In this document: positions 36,027 to 46,938 of the stretch, one piece after another
How positions within the stretch are numbered: the first letter of the stretch is position 1
Layout: each line of letters begins with the position of its first letter
Source: Rhizobium sp. CF122
GTDB taxonomy: Bacteria; Pseudomonadota; Alphaproteobacteria; Rhizobiales; Rhizobiaceae
Length of the DNA stretch: 61,660 bases
Assembly (NCBI RefSeq): GCF_000282035.1
Contig: NZ_AKKA01000064.1
Location: forward strand, 1-61,660
Direction of reading: 5' to 3'
The notes under the pieces: model-generated
What the model was told of the DNA's origin: nothing
What the model saw: the letters and a program-made list of their open reading frames with translations, nothing else
Database searches by the model: none
Translations under genes and position numbers: made by a program

Positions 36027-36965
36027 GTGACCTCACGAGATACCATTCCGAGCGGGTTGTCCCGACGCGACCTGCTGAAGCTGACGGCTGCCGCAGTGGC
36101 GATGCTTGCCTCACGCAACGCGATTGCAGCCGACTTCCACCGCTTCCAGCACGGCACGTTCGACATTACCGTCGTCAGCGACGGCTTCCTGACACTTCCC
36201 GCGGAGATTCTGCTTCCCGATGCCATGCCCGAGGAGCGCCAGGCGATCATGCAGCGGCTGGGCGGCAGTTCGGCGGCCGCCCCCGTTCAGGCCAACATTC
36301 CGCTGATCCGCCATGGCAACGACCTGATCCTCATCGATACCGGATCCGGCAGCCATTTCCAGGCAAGTGCCGGCAAACTGGCGGCGAACCTGCAATCACT
36401 CGGCATCGCGCCGGAAGCGATCACCAAGGTCGTTTTCACCCACGCCCATCCGGATCACTCCGGCGCCACGACCACCGCCAATGGCAAGGTGCTCTATCCG
36501 AACGCGCAGTATTTCGTCAGCGAAGCAGAGTGGAGCTTCTGGACCGACAAGGACTACGAGACGCACATGCCATCCGCGCTTCATGACTTTGCACGCGGTG
36601 CGCAGCGTGACCTGTTTGCCGTCAAGGACAGGCTGACGCTGGTGCGGCCCGATCAGGAGATCATTCCAGGGATGCGGATCGTGCAAACCCGCGGGCATAC
36701 ACCGGGCCATGTCTCAATCGAACTGGCTGGAGACGGCGACCTTTTGATCACACGCGACTCCTGCACCAACGACGTGATCTTCTTTGAGCATCCGGCGTGG
36801 CATTTCGGCTTCGATGCCGAGCCGGAGATCGCGCTGAAGACCCGTCAAACGCTGTTGGATCGTGCCGCGACCGACAAGCTCAAGATGCTCGGCTATCACT
36901 GGAGCTACCCAGGCGTCGGCTATGCTGAACGAAAGGATGCGTCCTACCGGTTTGTCTCGGCGTAG
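36027..36965 (+). CDS. Tat-exported MBL-fold hydrolase
   Basis: A 312-residue periplasmic metallo-beta-lactamase-fold enzyme. Twin-arginine signal LSRRDLLKLTAAAVAMLAS-RNAIAA. Zinc motif HAHPDHSG (FTHAHPDH), then a later His in RGHTPGHVSIEL and Asp in ITRDSC. The GTG start follows AAAGGAG; no ATG is near. Substrate cannot be told; lactonase and arylsulfatase-like relatives exist. Confidence 0.88.
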   Translation: MTSRDTIPSGLSRRDLLKLTAAAVAMLASRNAIAADFHRFQHGTFDITVVSDGFLTLPAEILLPDAMPEERQAIMQRLGGSSAAAPVQANIPLIRHGNDLILIDTGSGSHFQASAGKLAANLQSLGIAPEAITKVVFTHAHPDHSGATTTANGKVLYPNAQYFVSEAEWSFWTDKDYETHMPSALHDFARGAQRDLFAVKDRLTLVRPDQEIIPGMRIVQTRGHTPGHVSIELAGDGDLLITRDSCTNDVIFFEHPAWHFGFDAEPEIALKTRQTLLDRAATDKLKMLGYHWSYPGVGYAERKDASYRFVSA

Positions 36966-36977
36966 GTTTCGAAGCGG

Positions 36978-37151
36978 TTACTGCGCGTCGGCGGCTTCTG
37001 CCGGCGCGGCCGCCGACTGCGGCAGTTCTTCCGCAATCTCTTCGGCAACGGCTGCGAGATCGAGGTTCCCCCAGATCGACGCTGACTGGCGACGCTCCGC
37101 GCGACGGGATGATTTGACTTCGACGATGAACGGCTTCGACTGAGCGCGCAT
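36978..37151 (-). CDS. Small conserved protein
   Basis: A 57-residue minus-strand product: MRAQSKPFIVEVKSSRRAER, RQSASIWGNLDLAAVAEEIA and an Ala/Glu-rich end. The KPF.VE.KSSRR...SIWG pattern is common in rhizobia. Short, with no known function. Confidence 0.65.
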   Translation of the reverse strand: MRAQSKPFIVEVKSSRRAERRQSASIWGNLDLAAVAEEIAEELPQSAAAPAEAADAQ

Positions 37152-37362
37152 GGGGTTCCTATTGAAAGGCGTTGAACGAATCCATCAACGCCTCAAGCCT
37201 ACGAAGCGTTCCGCGCTCGCGCAAGATCGCACCTCCCGCTGAATCCAGCCCCACACAGGCCAGGCACCGAGGGAACAAGCATGGGGCGAGCTCCGTTGCA
37301 GTTATTCAATCTGCGTGGAGCCCCATGCAAATTCCTGCGAAAAGTTCTTGAAGGAAAGATCG

Positions 37363-37617
37363 ATGTCGATTACCTACCACGTCGCCGAACATGATGGCGC
37401 CTGGGCTTATGGCCTGGACGATGTCTGGTCGGAAACTTTCCCAACTCACGAAGAAGCACTGGCAGCGGCCAAACACGCCGCAGAGCGACAAGAGCTCGGT
37501 GGCCAGGATGCGGACATTACATATCAGCGTGCAAACGGCAGCTGGACAACGGAACGGTCGAACGGAGGCGACCGCCCCGAAGCCGATGTCGTCGATGACG
37601 CCAAGGAAAAAGACTAG
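37363..37617 (+). CDS. DUF2188 protein
   Basis: An 84-residue protein with the DUF2188 form: ITYHVAEHDGAWAYGLDDVW, FPTHEEALAAAKHAAER, and DITYQRANGSWTTERSNGGD. GAAGGAAAG precedes the ATG. Function unknown. Confidence 0.75.
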   Translation: MSITYHVAEHDGAWAYGLDDVWSETFPTHEEALAAAKHAAERQELGGQDADITYQRANGSWTTERSNGGDRPEADVVDDAKEKD

Positions 37618-37619
37618 GA

Positions 37620-37946
37620 ATGACCATTAAAGAACGTTTTCTGAAGCAGCAGCATGCCTGGATGCTCGGCGCCTGCTATTCCCGCAAACATCCTGACTTC
37701 CATCGCTTTGGCGGCGTCGATGTTTCGATCTCGCCCCGCTGGAAAGACAGCGTTGAAACCTTCGTCAATGATATGATCGACACCCTGCCGCGCAGCCTCT
37801 CCGAACGCCGGATGGCGCTGAGAAACCCGCGCCGCCCGTTCGAGCCCGGCAATGTGGAATGGGTGTTCGCAAGCAAGCACTACGGCCTTCGCGCTCCTGA
37901 TGGCACGCGGCCCGACATGGCGGACGCTCGTTCGCGCCGAGCGTAA
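37620..37946 (+). CDS. Conserved protein with homing-endonuclease-like pattern
   Basis: A 108-residue product reading WMLGACYSRKHPDFHRFGGV, ISPRWKDSVETFVNDMIDTL and NPRRPFEPGNVEWVFASKHY. The 'ERW..F..F..DM.....G..L.R.....Y.PGN.RW' pattern of small HNH/homing-type nucleases is recognisable, but the metal-binding residues are not. Probably a host protein derived from such a domain. It starts two bases after the previous stop. Confidence 0.55.
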   Translation: MTIKERFLKQQHAWMLGACYSRKHPDFHRFGGVDVSISPRWKDSVETFVNDMIDTLPRSLSERRMALRNPRRPFEPGNVEWVFASKHYGLRAPDGTRPDMADARSRRA

Positions 37947-37970
37947 GACGCTTCTGTACAGATCACATCC

Positions 37971-38020
37971 TTCGCCGGCGGAAGCTCCCCCAGAGGCTTC
38001 TTTTGCCGGCGAATTATTTT
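37971..38020 (+). terminator. Intrinsic terminator
   Basis: TTCGCCGGC (37971-37979) pairs with GCCGGCGAA (38005-38013), and GAAGC/GCTTC extends the stem inside; it is followed by TTATTTT. It lies 25 bases after the 37620-37946 gene. Confidence 0.75.
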
Positions 38021-38186
38021 AGGGGCCTCAGATGCCAAATCCGGTGCCCCCTTGACCTGCCCTCGCCCAGATCAATGTCACCAGCCAGTGATACCATGCA
38101 GGCAGCTTACCCTGCCCGTCCGTTGAATGTCGCAGTCCCGTCAGCGCGGTTGGCCACGCTGATATGCTACGCCACAGGCCCGATCG

Positions 38187-38384
38187 TTACCGGTGCTGCG
38201 CGTTTTTCGTCACCACAATCACAACAATTCCGACGATCGCGGCAAGAGCGCCCCAATAGACCCAAGGCGTCTGGTTGATCATGAAACTTTCTTCGGGATA
38301 GGGAAAATAGCCGCTGCCCTGCCCCATCCAGACCACTCCGATCAGGATGAGCAGACCGGCAACAAAATAGCCAAACTTCACCAT
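38187..38384 (-). CDS. Small two-helix membrane protein
   Basis: A 65-residue product: MVKFGYFVAGLLILIGVVWM, a loop with PYPEESFMINQTPWVYWG, then GALAAIVGIVVIVVTKNAQ. No family recognised. Confidence 0.6.
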   Translation of the reverse strand: MVKFGYFVAGLLILIGVVWMGQGSGYFPYPEESFMINQTPWVYWGALAAIVGIVVIVVTKNAQHR

Positions 38385-38613
38385 TCGATGTCCTCCATCA
38401 CCAGCTGCGCGATGCCCGTTTCGCCCGCCGCTCTGGTTCTGCGGGCGTCGGTGCTACGGAGGCGACCTTACGCCTTCGGGAAATCGGCCGCGAGGCTCGT
38501 TCGCGCCATTCCTCGATCTGCGCCAGCCGCTGGCGCAACGGCAACACCACACCGAAATGACATCAATCTGGAAAGCCCGCGCGCCCGATCGGACACGCAG
38601 GCGATAGGACGGT

Positions 38614-39642
38614 TTACTGCAGCGTACGCGTCTGCATGTCCTGGCCGAGTGCCACGCCCTGATGGGCCTGCGTTCCAACTGCCACCCCGTCGAGGCCTGT
38701 CGCCACGACCGAGACGCGGAACTTGCCGTCGAGGTTGCGGTCGAAGATCGCGCCAACGACGATATCGGCCTCATCCTGAACCTCGTCGCGGATGCGGCTT
38801 GCCGCTTCGTCCACTTCGAAGAGCGTCATGTCGGTGCCGCCGGAGATCGAGATCAGAACACCCCTGGCGCCCTTCATCGAAATATCGTCGAGCAGCGGAT
38901 TGGCGATCGCAGCCTCGGCTGCCTTCATCGCACGCCCCTCGCCCGAAGCCTCGCCGGTACCCATCATCGCCCGACCCATGCCGCGCATCACGGATTTCAC
39001 GTCCGCGAAGTCGAGATTGATCAGGCCTTCCTTGACGATCAGGTCGGTGATGCAGCCGACACCGGCATAAAGCACGCGGTCGGCGGTCATGAAGGCGTCC
39101 GCGAACGTGGTCTTCGCATCGGCGATGCGGAAAAGGTTCTGGTTCGGGATGACGATCACCGTATCGGCCGCCTCGCGGAGCGCCTCGATACCGACATCGG
39201 CTGTCTTCATGCGGCGGTTGCCTTCGAAGGTGAAGGGCTTAGTAACCACTCCGACCGTGAGGATGCCGGCGTTGCGGGCGGCTTGGGCAATAACAGGTGC
39301 AGCCCCCGTTCCGGTGCCGCCCCCCATGCCTGCGGTGACGAAGCACATATGCGAGCCAGCCAGATGATCCATGATCTCATCGATCGATTCTTCGGCGGCT
39401 GCGCGACCGACTTCCGGCAGCGAACCGGCCCCCAGCCCTTCGGTTATATGCGCGCCAAGCTGTATGCGGCGGGATGCCTTCGATGTCGCCAGCACCTGCG
39501 CATCCGTATTGGCCGCGATGAAATCGACGCCTTCGAGATTTTCCGCTATCATGTTATTGATCGCATTGCCGCCGCCGCCGCCGACGCCAATTACTGTAAT
39601 TCTCGGTCGCATTTCGGAAATCCCGTTCTTGGCGTTCGTCAT
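38614..39642 (-). CDS. ftsZ2: FtsZ2, short second FtsZ
   Basis: A 342-residue tubulin-like GTPase. GTP-binding: [18 protein letters not shown], the tubulin signature [12 protein letters not shown], and an intact T7 loop ([12 protein letters not shown]). The protein ends soon after the GTPase core; the long linker and the C-terminal FtsA/ZapA-binding peptide of the main FtsZ are absent. It fits rhizobial FtsZ2, whose role differs from the cell-division FtsZ1. AAGGAG precedes the ATG. Confidence 0.93.
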   Translation of the reverse strand: MTNAKNGISEMRPRITVIGVGGGGGNAINNMIAENLEGVDFIAANTDAQVLATSKASRRIQLGAHITEGLGAGSLPEVGRAAAEESIDEIMDHLAGSHMCFVTAGMGGGTGTGAAPVIAQAARNAGILTVGVVTKPFTFEGNRRMKTADVGIEALREAADTVIVIPNQNLFRIADAKTTFADAFMTADRVLYAGVGCITDLIVKEGLINLDFADVKSVMRGMGRAMMGTGEASGEGRAMKAAEAAIANPLLDDISMKGARGVLISISGGTDMTLFEVDEAASRIRDEVQDEADIVVGAIFDRNLDGKFRVSVVATGLDGVAVGTQAHQGVALGQDMQTRTLQ

Positions 39643-39833
39643 CGCAATCTCCTTCGTGCGTTTTTGTCATGGCTCCGCCTCTTGTCGGGAACCGAATCGA
39701 GCATGAGCCTAGCCGCGCAACAAGGCAGAGCCGGGGCGAAAGAACAAGATGACACCGTCTTGAAACTTTATCCGGAACCTTTTTTGCCCTCGCGCTTTAT
39801 TTCGAATCATCCCCTGCCAGAGAGAGGAGTACC

Positions 39834-40055
39834 GTGCAGATGCCTACGCCCGCCACCCGCCAGTCAGTTACGCCTGCAAACGAGCATATTCTTACCGCCC
39901 AAGAGGCCCTGGAACCGCTGTTCCTCAAGATCGAAGAGGAGGCCGAGGTCCGGATGATCGGCGCCGCCATTCGCGCGGGCTGGTCTGCGGAGGATGCGGT
40001 GGCAGCCATCGACGAGCTTCGCCGCAACGAGCTTCTTCCCGGCAGCGGTCACTAA
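39834..40055 (+). CDS. Small hypothetical protein
   Basis: A 73-residue product with helical centre (NEHILTAQEALEPLFLKIEE, GWSAEDAVAAIDELRRNELL). GTG at 39834 or ATG at 39840 may be used; AGGAG is nearer to GTG. Function unknown. Between ftsZ2 and panE. Confidence 0.55.
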   Translation: MQMPTPATRQSVTPANEHILTAQEALEPLFLKIEEEAEVRMIGAAIRAGWSAEDAVAAIDELRRNELLPGSGH

Positions 40056-40125
40056 AAAATCATTCGCCTTGAGGAAGGGATGACCTAAGTTCTGCGCGAC
40101 CCACCAATCGCGGAAAGATCATCGC

Positions 40126-41133
40126 ATGTCCCTCAAGAATATCTGCATCTTCGGCGCCGGTGCACTCGGCGGCGCGATCGCCGCCAAGCTTGCGTTATCT
40201 CTCGGCGCAGAGGCAACGGTTTCGGTCGTTGCCCGCCGCGCTCATCTCGCGGCCATCCGAAGCGATGGGTTGCGTCTCATTGAGGCCGGTGCAGAAGCAC
40301 CCGTCACCGTCAATCTGACAGCTACCGACGATCCGAGGGAACTGCCGCCGCAGGATCTCGTCATCACCGGGCTGAAGGGCCATCAGCTCAGCGCCGCCGC
40401 AGAGGGAATCGACCATCTGCTGAAAGATAGCACACGCGTCATGATGATCCTCAACGGCATTCCGTGGTGGTATTTTCATCGCGACCAGGACAGCGGGCAT
40501 GCGGAACGGCAGTTCGACGAGCTCGATGAGGATGGCAAGCTTTGGCGCCTTGTCGGTCCGCAGCGCGTGATCGGCTGCGTCGCCCACCAGGGCGCTGAAG
40601 TCAGCAAGCCCGGCGAGATCAGGCTTAGCAACAAAGGCCACTTTATTCTCGGCGAGCCCTCCGGCGAGATCACTGCAGATTTGCGCGACATCGAAGTGCT
40701 CCTGCAGCGCGCCGATATCGGTGTGAGACTCTCGAGCCGCATCCGCGACGATATCTGGAGCAAGCTGATGGGCAACGCCTCCTTCAACCCGATCAGCGCG
40801 CTGACGCGATCATTGATGTCCGATCTGATGGCGGATGCCGCGATCACCGACCAGATCGGCAAGGTTATGAAGGAGGTAAAGGCTGTTGGAGAGGCACTTG
40901 GCGCGAATGTCGGGATGTCCGTCGAGCAGCGATTGGAACAGGCCCGGCAAATCGGGCCGGTTCGCACCTCCATGCTGCAAGACCTCCTGGCGGGGAAGTC
41001 GCTGGAGATTACCCCGCTGGTGGGAATGGTCGTTTCACTGGGCCGCCTGACCGCAACGCCGACACCGGTTTCCGAGACGATCCTGGCGCTGGTGTCGCAG
41101 CTTGACCGGGAGAATTGCCGACCGGTGAAGTGA
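40126..41133 (+). CDS. panE: 2-dehydropantoate 2-reductase family protein
   Basis: A 335-residue NADPH-dependent reductase of the ketopantoate type (pantothenate synthesis). Rossmann motif NICIFGAGALGGAIAAKLAL, DLVITGLKGHQL, the NGIPWWYF substrate loop, and the C-terminal helical domain (WSKLMGNASFNPISALTRSL with the catalytic Lys). Family includes paralogues with other substrates, so the panE symbol is likely but not proven. Confidence 0.8.
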   Translation: MSLKNICIFGAGALGGAIAAKLALSLGAEATVSVVARRAHLAAIRSDGLRLIEAGAEAPVTVNLTATDDPRELPPQDLVITGLKGHQLSAAAEGIDHLLKDSTRVMMILNGIPWWYFHRDQDSGHAERQFDELDEDGKLWRLVGPQRVIGCVAHQGAEVSKPGEIRLSNKGHFILGEPSGEITADLRDIEVLLQRADIGVRLSSRIRDDIWSKLMGNASFNPISALTRSLMSDLMADAAITDQIGKVMKEVKAVGEALGANVGMSVEQRLEQARQIGPVRTSMLQDLLAGKSLEITPLVGMVVSLGRLTATPTPVSETILALVSQLDRENCRPVK

Positions 41134-41222
41134 GTGCGCGAACGGTCGAGCGGCTTGCTGCCTTCTAGTGAGCCGCTCAGAAATTGATTTAGGAAGCCTC
41201 CACAACCACCTAGGATATAGAA

Positions 41223-42380
41223 TTATTGCAACCACGCTGCAATGCGCTCGACTGCTTCAACGATCTCTGCCTCGGAGCCGGCGTAGGACATTCGCATCGA
41301 CCTATTGCCTTCCAGCGGATCAAAATCCAGACCCGGCGTCGCGGCGACGTTGATCTCTGCCAGCATCCGTTTGGCGAACGCCATGCTGTCATTGGTGAAG
41401 CGCGTTACGTCGACATAGGCATAAAAGGCACCATCCATCGGCGAGGCAATGGACAGGCCGATTTCCGGCAGGCGCTTCAGCAGAAACTCGCGGTTGGCGG
41501 CGTAGCTTGCCTTGTAGACATCGAGTTCCGCGGTCGCGCTGAGCGCTGCCGTCGCGGCGATCTGCGAGAGTTCGGGCGGCGAGATGTAGAGGCTTTGCGC
41601 GACACGCTCGATGGGGCGCACCAGCCGCTCGGGCAGCACCATCCAGCCGATGCGCCAGCCGGTCATGCAATAATATTTGGAGAAGGAGTTGATGACGATC
41701 GCCTCGTCGGTCAATTCCAGCGTGCTGGTCTCTTCGCCGGCAAAAGTCAGCCCGTGATAGATTTCGTCTGAAATGAACGCGATCGAATTCGCCGCGCAAT
41801 AGTCGGCCAACGCCTTCAGCCCCTGGCGAGCGGTCACCGTGCCAGTGGGGTTGGCGGGGCTCGCCAGCAGCACGCCCTTCAGTCTGACGTTGTTTGCAGT
41901 TTGGGCAGCCTCCAGGCTCTCGGGTGTCAACGTGAAATGCGTGTCGGCAGTCACCGGTACCTCGATCACCCTAAGCCCAAGAGCCCCGAGAATGTTGCGG
42001 TAGGCAGGATAGCCCGGCCGGGCGATGGCGACCGCGTCTCCGGCATCAAACAGCGAGAGAAAGGCAAGGTTGAAGCCGGCGGAAGAACCGGTGGTTATCG
42101 CGATGCGCGCCGGATCGATTTCCAGCCCGTGACGGTTGCGATAGTGCCCGGCCAGCGCATGTTTCAGCCTCGCCGTGCCGAGCGCGTCCGTATAGCCGAT
42201 CCTGCCCTCGACGAGCGCTGCCTGCGCGGCCTCCAGAGCAGCGCGTGGCGCCGGATGGGAGGGCTGTCCGACAGCCATGGAAATGACCGGGTGACCGCTC
42301 GCTCGCCGCTTTGTCGCTTCGGCCAGAACATCCATGGCATGGAAGGGCTCGACTTCACTGCGTTGGGAAATGGAAAACAA
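41223..42380 (-). CDS. Class I PLP-dependent aminotransferase
   Basis: A 385-residue enzyme. PLP Lys in INSFSKYYCMTGWRIGWMVL; other marks: TTGSSAGFNLAFLSLFDAGD, RPGYPAYRNILGALG, LASPANPTGTV, ISDEIYHGLTF and the Arg in NRSMRMSYAGS. Likely an aspartate/aromatic or branched-chain type transaminase; amino donor unknown. Full length. Confidence 0.9.
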   Translation of the reverse strand: MFSISQRSEVEPFHAMDVLAEATKRRASGHPVISMAVGQPSHPAPRAALEAAQAALVEGRIGYTDALGTARLKHALAGHYRNRHGLEIDPARIAITTGSSAGFNLAFLSLFDAGDAVAIARPGYPAYRNILGALGLRVIEVPVTADTHFTLTPESLEAAQTANNVRLKGVLLASPANPTGTVTARQGLKALADYCAANSIAFISDEIYHGLTFAGEETSTLELTDEAIVINSFSKYYCMTGWRIGWMVLPERLVRPIERVAQSLYISPPELSQIAATAALSATAELDVYKASYAANREFLLKRLPEIGLSIASPMDGAFYAYVDVTRFTNDSMAFAKRMLAEINVAATPGLDFDPLEGNRSMRMSYAGSEAEIVEAVERIAAWLQ

Positions 42381-42590
42381 GATCGCTTCTCTCTAACTTT
42401 GCTTGCGGCCAGACAATTGCCGCAATAATCGGATCATCACAATCCCGCGATTGAACAGCGGATGCGAAATTTCTTGTTTGAAGACGACCGGACGCACCAT
42501 AATTTGACGGCATCTGATTTCCGCCGTTAACCGGGCAGTGTTATCCGGCGCCTAGAACGATGCATACGAACTGCTGATAACGAGGATATA

Positions 42591-43349
42591 ATGGCCATAC
42601 TTCCGAAAATCTTCACCGCACTGGCGCTGACTGCCTCGGTGGCAACGGCCTACCCGGCATCGGCGCTCGATGAAGCGCAGAAGAAGGAGTTCGGCGAGTT
42701 CATCAAGCAGTATCTGATCGAAAATCCGGAGATCATGCTGGATGTTCAGGATGCCCTGCAGAAGAAGCAGGAGCAGGCGCGCCTCGTCAAAGCCAATGCG
42801 GTGATTGCTGACAACAAGTCAACGATCTTCGATTCGAAGTATGACATGACGATCGGCAACCCGAAGGGCGACATCACGATCGTCGAGTTCTTCGATTACA
42901 ATTGCGGCTATTGCCGACACGCACTTTCCGACATGCAGACGATGCTCGAAAAGGACAAGAATGTCCGCTTCGTGCTCAAGGAATTCCCGATCCTCGGCCC
43001 GGAATCGGTCGCCGCCCACAAGGTGTCCGATGCATTCCGCAAGCTGGCGCCGGAAAAGTATAGCGAGTTCCATATCGCGCTTCTCAGCAGTGATGGCCGC
43101 GCCGACGAAGCGAGCGCAATTGAAGTCGCCGGGTCGCTTGGCGTCAGCGAAAAGCAAATCCGTGACGAGATGGCCAAGAGCTCCAGCGATGCCTCCGTGA
43201 AGGAGACCTATCAACTTGCACAGAGCCTCGGCATCACCGGTACACCGTCCTACGTGATCGGCAACGAACTGGTTCAGGGCGCAGTCGGTTTCGATGATCT
43301 CGAAACCAAGGTCAAGAACATGCGCGCCTGCGGTAAGACGAGTTGTTGA
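42591..43349 (+). CDS. DsbA-family thiol:disulphide oxidoreductase
   Basis: A 252-residue periplasmic protein. Signal peptide KIFTALALTASVATAYPASA; long helical N-terminus (KKEFGEFIKQYLIENPEIML); thioredoxin fold with active site FFDYNCGYCRHAL (CGYC) and cis-Pro loop ITGTPSYVIGNELVQGA. Close to the Com1/DsbA-like group. It catalyses disulphide bond formation or exchange. Confidence 0.92.
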   Translation: MAILPKIFTALALTASVATAYPASALDEAQKKEFGEFIKQYLIENPEIMLDVQDALQKKQEQARLVKANAVIADNKSTIFDSKYDMTIGNPKGDITIVEFFDYNCGYCRHALSDMQTMLEKDKNVRFVLKEFPILGPESVAAHKVSDAFRKLAPEKYSEFHIALLSSDGRADEASAIEVAGSLGVSEKQIRDEMAKSSSDASVKETYQLAQSLGITGTPSYVIGNELVQGAVGFDDLETKVKNMRACGKTSC

Positions 43350-43493
43350 GACGACGCCCATCAAATCGCCAAAATCGAAGCGTTTCAGCCATGTGGACAA
43401 ATGTGGCGCGATTCGGGCTGCGTTTCCCAAAGGGCTTTCATTAGGTTCGTTGGGAGTCTATAGGTTGCCGTCTCGCACTTGATGGAACACTCG

Positions 43494-43931
43494 ATGACGC
43501 AAACGATATTCGTCCTGAACGGGCCCAACTTGAACATGCTCGGCAAAAGAGAGCCGGGCATCTATGGGGGCAAGACGCTTCAGGATATCGAGGCGGATTG
43601 CAAGGCGGCTGGGCGTGAGCTCGGCTTCGATATCGATTTTCGCCAGAGCAATCACGAAGGTATGCTCGTCGACTGGTTTCACGAAGCGAACGACAAGGCC
43701 GTTGGCGTGGCGATCAACGCCGGAGCCTACACGCATACGTCGGTCGCGCTCCACGACGCAATTCGCGCTATTTCCATTCCGGTAATAGAGCTTCATATCT
43801 CCAACGTCCACGCGCGAGAAGAATTCCGCCACAAGTCGATGATTGCGCCTGCGGTTAAGGGCGTCATCTGCGGCTTCGGGCCTCATAGTTATATTCTAGC
43901 GCTGCATGCGCTGAAGAATCTCACGGCATAA
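43494..43931 (+). CDS. aroQ: 3-dehydroquinate dehydratase, type II
   Basis: A 145-residue shikimate-pathway enzyme. Active-site Tyr in LNMLGKREPGIYGGKTL, NAGAYTHTSVALHDAI, ELHISNVHAREEFRHKS, CGFGPHSYILAL. Dodecameric type-II form. I chose MTQTIF as start; an ATG five codons upstream is possible. It precedes accB, a common order in rhizobia. Confidence 0.95.
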   Translation: MTQTIFVLNGPNLNMLGKREPGIYGGKTLQDIEADCKAAGRELGFDIDFRQSNHEGMLVDWFHEANDKAVGVAINAGAYTHTSVALHDAIRAISIPVIELHISNVHAREEFRHKSMIAPAVKGVICGFGPHSYILALHALKNLTA

Positions 43932-43953
43932 GAAGAACACAGGGCAAACACTC

Positions 43954-44427
43954 ATGGCTGAGAAGAAAAACGGTATCGACCAGGCGCTGATCCGCGACCT
44001 CGCGAACATCCTCAACGATACGGATCTGACGGAAATCGAAGTCGAGCAGGACGATCTGCGAATTCGCGTTTCGCGCGCCGGCAACACCCAGTACGTCCAG
44101 GCTCCGATCGGCGCGCCTGCATTTGCCGCCGCAGCGCCGGTCGCTGCAGCTCCAGCCGCCGCCGCGGCGCCTGCGGCTCCCGCGCGCAACCCTGCCAACA
44201 CCGTTAGCGCTCCGATGGTCGGCACGGCCTACATGGCTCCGGCTCCGGGCGCGCGTCCCTTCATCGAGCTCGGCGCCACCGTCAAGGAAGGTCAGACGCT
44301 GATCATCATCGAAGCGATGAAGACCATGAACCAGATCCCTTCGCCGAAGTCCGGCAAGGTCACCGAAATCCTCGTCGAGGACGGAAGCCCCGTCGAATAC
44401 GGCCAAGCCCTCGTCGTCATCGAATAA
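43954..44427 (+). CDS. accB: Acetyl-CoA carboxylase biotin carboxyl carrier protein
   Basis: A 157-residue carrier. Biotin Lys in [20 protein letters not shown]; flexible Ala/Pro linker (about residues 55-80); [13 protein letters not shown]. It carries the carboxyl group between AccC and AccAD. It ends 10 bases before accC, as a two-gene operon. Confidence 0.96.
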   Translation: MAEKKNGIDQALIRDLANILNDTDLTEIEVEQDDLRIRVSRAGNTQYVQAPIGAPAFAAAAPVAAAPAAAAAPAAPARNPANTVSAPMVGTAYMAPAPGARPFIELGATVKEGQTLIIIEAMKTMNQIPSPKSGKVTEILVEDGSPVEYGQALVVIE

Positions 44428-44437
44428 GGCGAGCGTC

Positions 44438-45784
<1,347 letters not shown>

Positions 45785-45790
45785 CAGAGA

Positions 45791-46405
45791 ATGGCAGGAT
45801 CGCGCAGGAAGTCTCCAGGCATAACACCGGAAATCCTCCTGCGCGCCTATTCTATCGGCCTCTTTCCGATGGCCGAATCGGCTGATGACCCAGAGATATT
45901 CTGGGTCGAGCCCGATCTTCGCGGTGTCCTGCCGCTTGATGAATTCCACGTTTCCAAAAGCCTCGCCAAGACGATCCGGCGCAAGCCTTTCGACATCCGC
46001 TTCAACCACGATTTCGATGCGGTGATCGCAGCCTGCGCGGCGGAGACCGGGGACAGGCCGAGCACCTGGATCAATCAAACGATCAAGACGCTTTATTCCA
46101 CGCTGCATCGCATCGGCCACGCGCACTCGGTCGAGGCATGGGACGGTGACGAGCTTGTCGGCGGATTATACGGAGTGTCGCTGGGTTCGGCGTTCTTCGG
46201 CGAAAGCATGTTCTCACGGCGGACGGACGCTTCGAAGATCTGCCTCGTTCATCTCGTGGAACGGCTGCGGACCAAGGGGTTTACCCTGCTCGATACACAG
46301 TTTACGACCGAGCACCTAAAGACTTTCGGAGCCATCGATGTTCCGAAGGATGAGTACGCTCACATACTCGCGGCAGCAATTGAATCACCGCACCTGGAAT
46401 TCTGA
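45791..46405 (+). CDS. aat: Leucyl/phenylalanyl-tRNA-protein transferase
   Basis: A 204-residue enzyme that adds Leu or Phe to N-terminal Arg/Lys (N-degron pathway). Marks: [78 protein letters not shown]. Probably cotranscribed with accBC, as commonly seen in rhizobia. Confidence 0.95.
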   Translation: MAGSRRKSPGITPEILLRAYSIGLFPMAESADDPEIFWVEPDLRGVLPLDEFHVSKSLAKTIRRKPFDIRFNHDFDAVIAACAAETGDRPSTWINQTIKTLYSTLHRIGHAHSVEAWDGDELVGGLYGVSLGSAFFGESMFSRRTDASKICLVHLVERLRTKGFTLLDTQFTTEHLKTFGAIDVPKDEYAHILAAAIESPHLEF

Positions 46406-46408
46406 GAA

Positions 46409-46834
46409 TTAGTTGGCTGCCTTGTCGGGCGCGGGCACGTCCGAGTTCTGCTTGCAGTCCTTCAGCCAGACGTCATAGATCGGATGCTCGACGGCATTGA
46501 GGCCGGGGCTGTCGGCAAACATCCAGCCGGTGAAGATGCGGCGGATCTTGCGGTCGAGCGTAATCTCGTCGACTTCCACAAAACCATCTATCTTCTGCGC
46601 TTCGGCCTGATCGCGCGAATAGCAGGCCTTAGGTGTCACCTGCAGCGCGCCGAACTGCACGGTCTCGTTGACATAGACATCGAACGTCGTGATGCGGCCG
46701 GTGATCTTGTCGAGGCCGGAGAAAACAGCGACCGAGTTCTCGATGCGCGCAGCGGAGGCGACCTGCGGCAGAAGGCCAAGCGCCAGGGAGAGCCCGGCGG
46801 CACGCAGGAGATTCTTCCGCGTGAAAAGCTTCAT
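46409..46834 (-). CDS. DUF2155 exported protein
   Basis: A 141-residue product: signal LLRAAGLSLALGLLPQVASA, then RIENSVAVFSGLDKITGRIT, KACYSRDQAEAQKIDGFVEV, and FTGWMFADSPGLNAVEHPIY, the DUF2155 pattern. I chose the ATG at 46834 where the signal begins. Convergent with aat (3-base gap). Function unknown; it neighbours NDUFA12 in many alpha-proteobacteria. Confidence 0.88.
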   Translation of the reverse strand: MKLFTRKNLLRAAGLSLALGLLPQVASAARIENSVAVFSGLDKITGRITTFDVYVNETVQFGALQVTPKACYSRDQAEAQKIDGFVEVDEITLDRKIRRIFTGWMFADSPGLNAVEHPIYDVWLKDCKQNSDVPAPDKAAN

Positions 46835-46938
46835 ATCTGCCCGTCTCCACAGCATCTTGAAATCGAAGGCCGCAATCGCTGCGGCCATTCTGCGGGTAAT
46901 GGTCAATTGTGGCCAAAAGCGGGGCCGGCGGGGCCTGC

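Noticed and set aside
38662..39957. Long plus-strand frame across ftsZ2
   Set aside because: Antisense to a clear FtsZ; His/Arg/Asp-rich composition typical of shadow frames.
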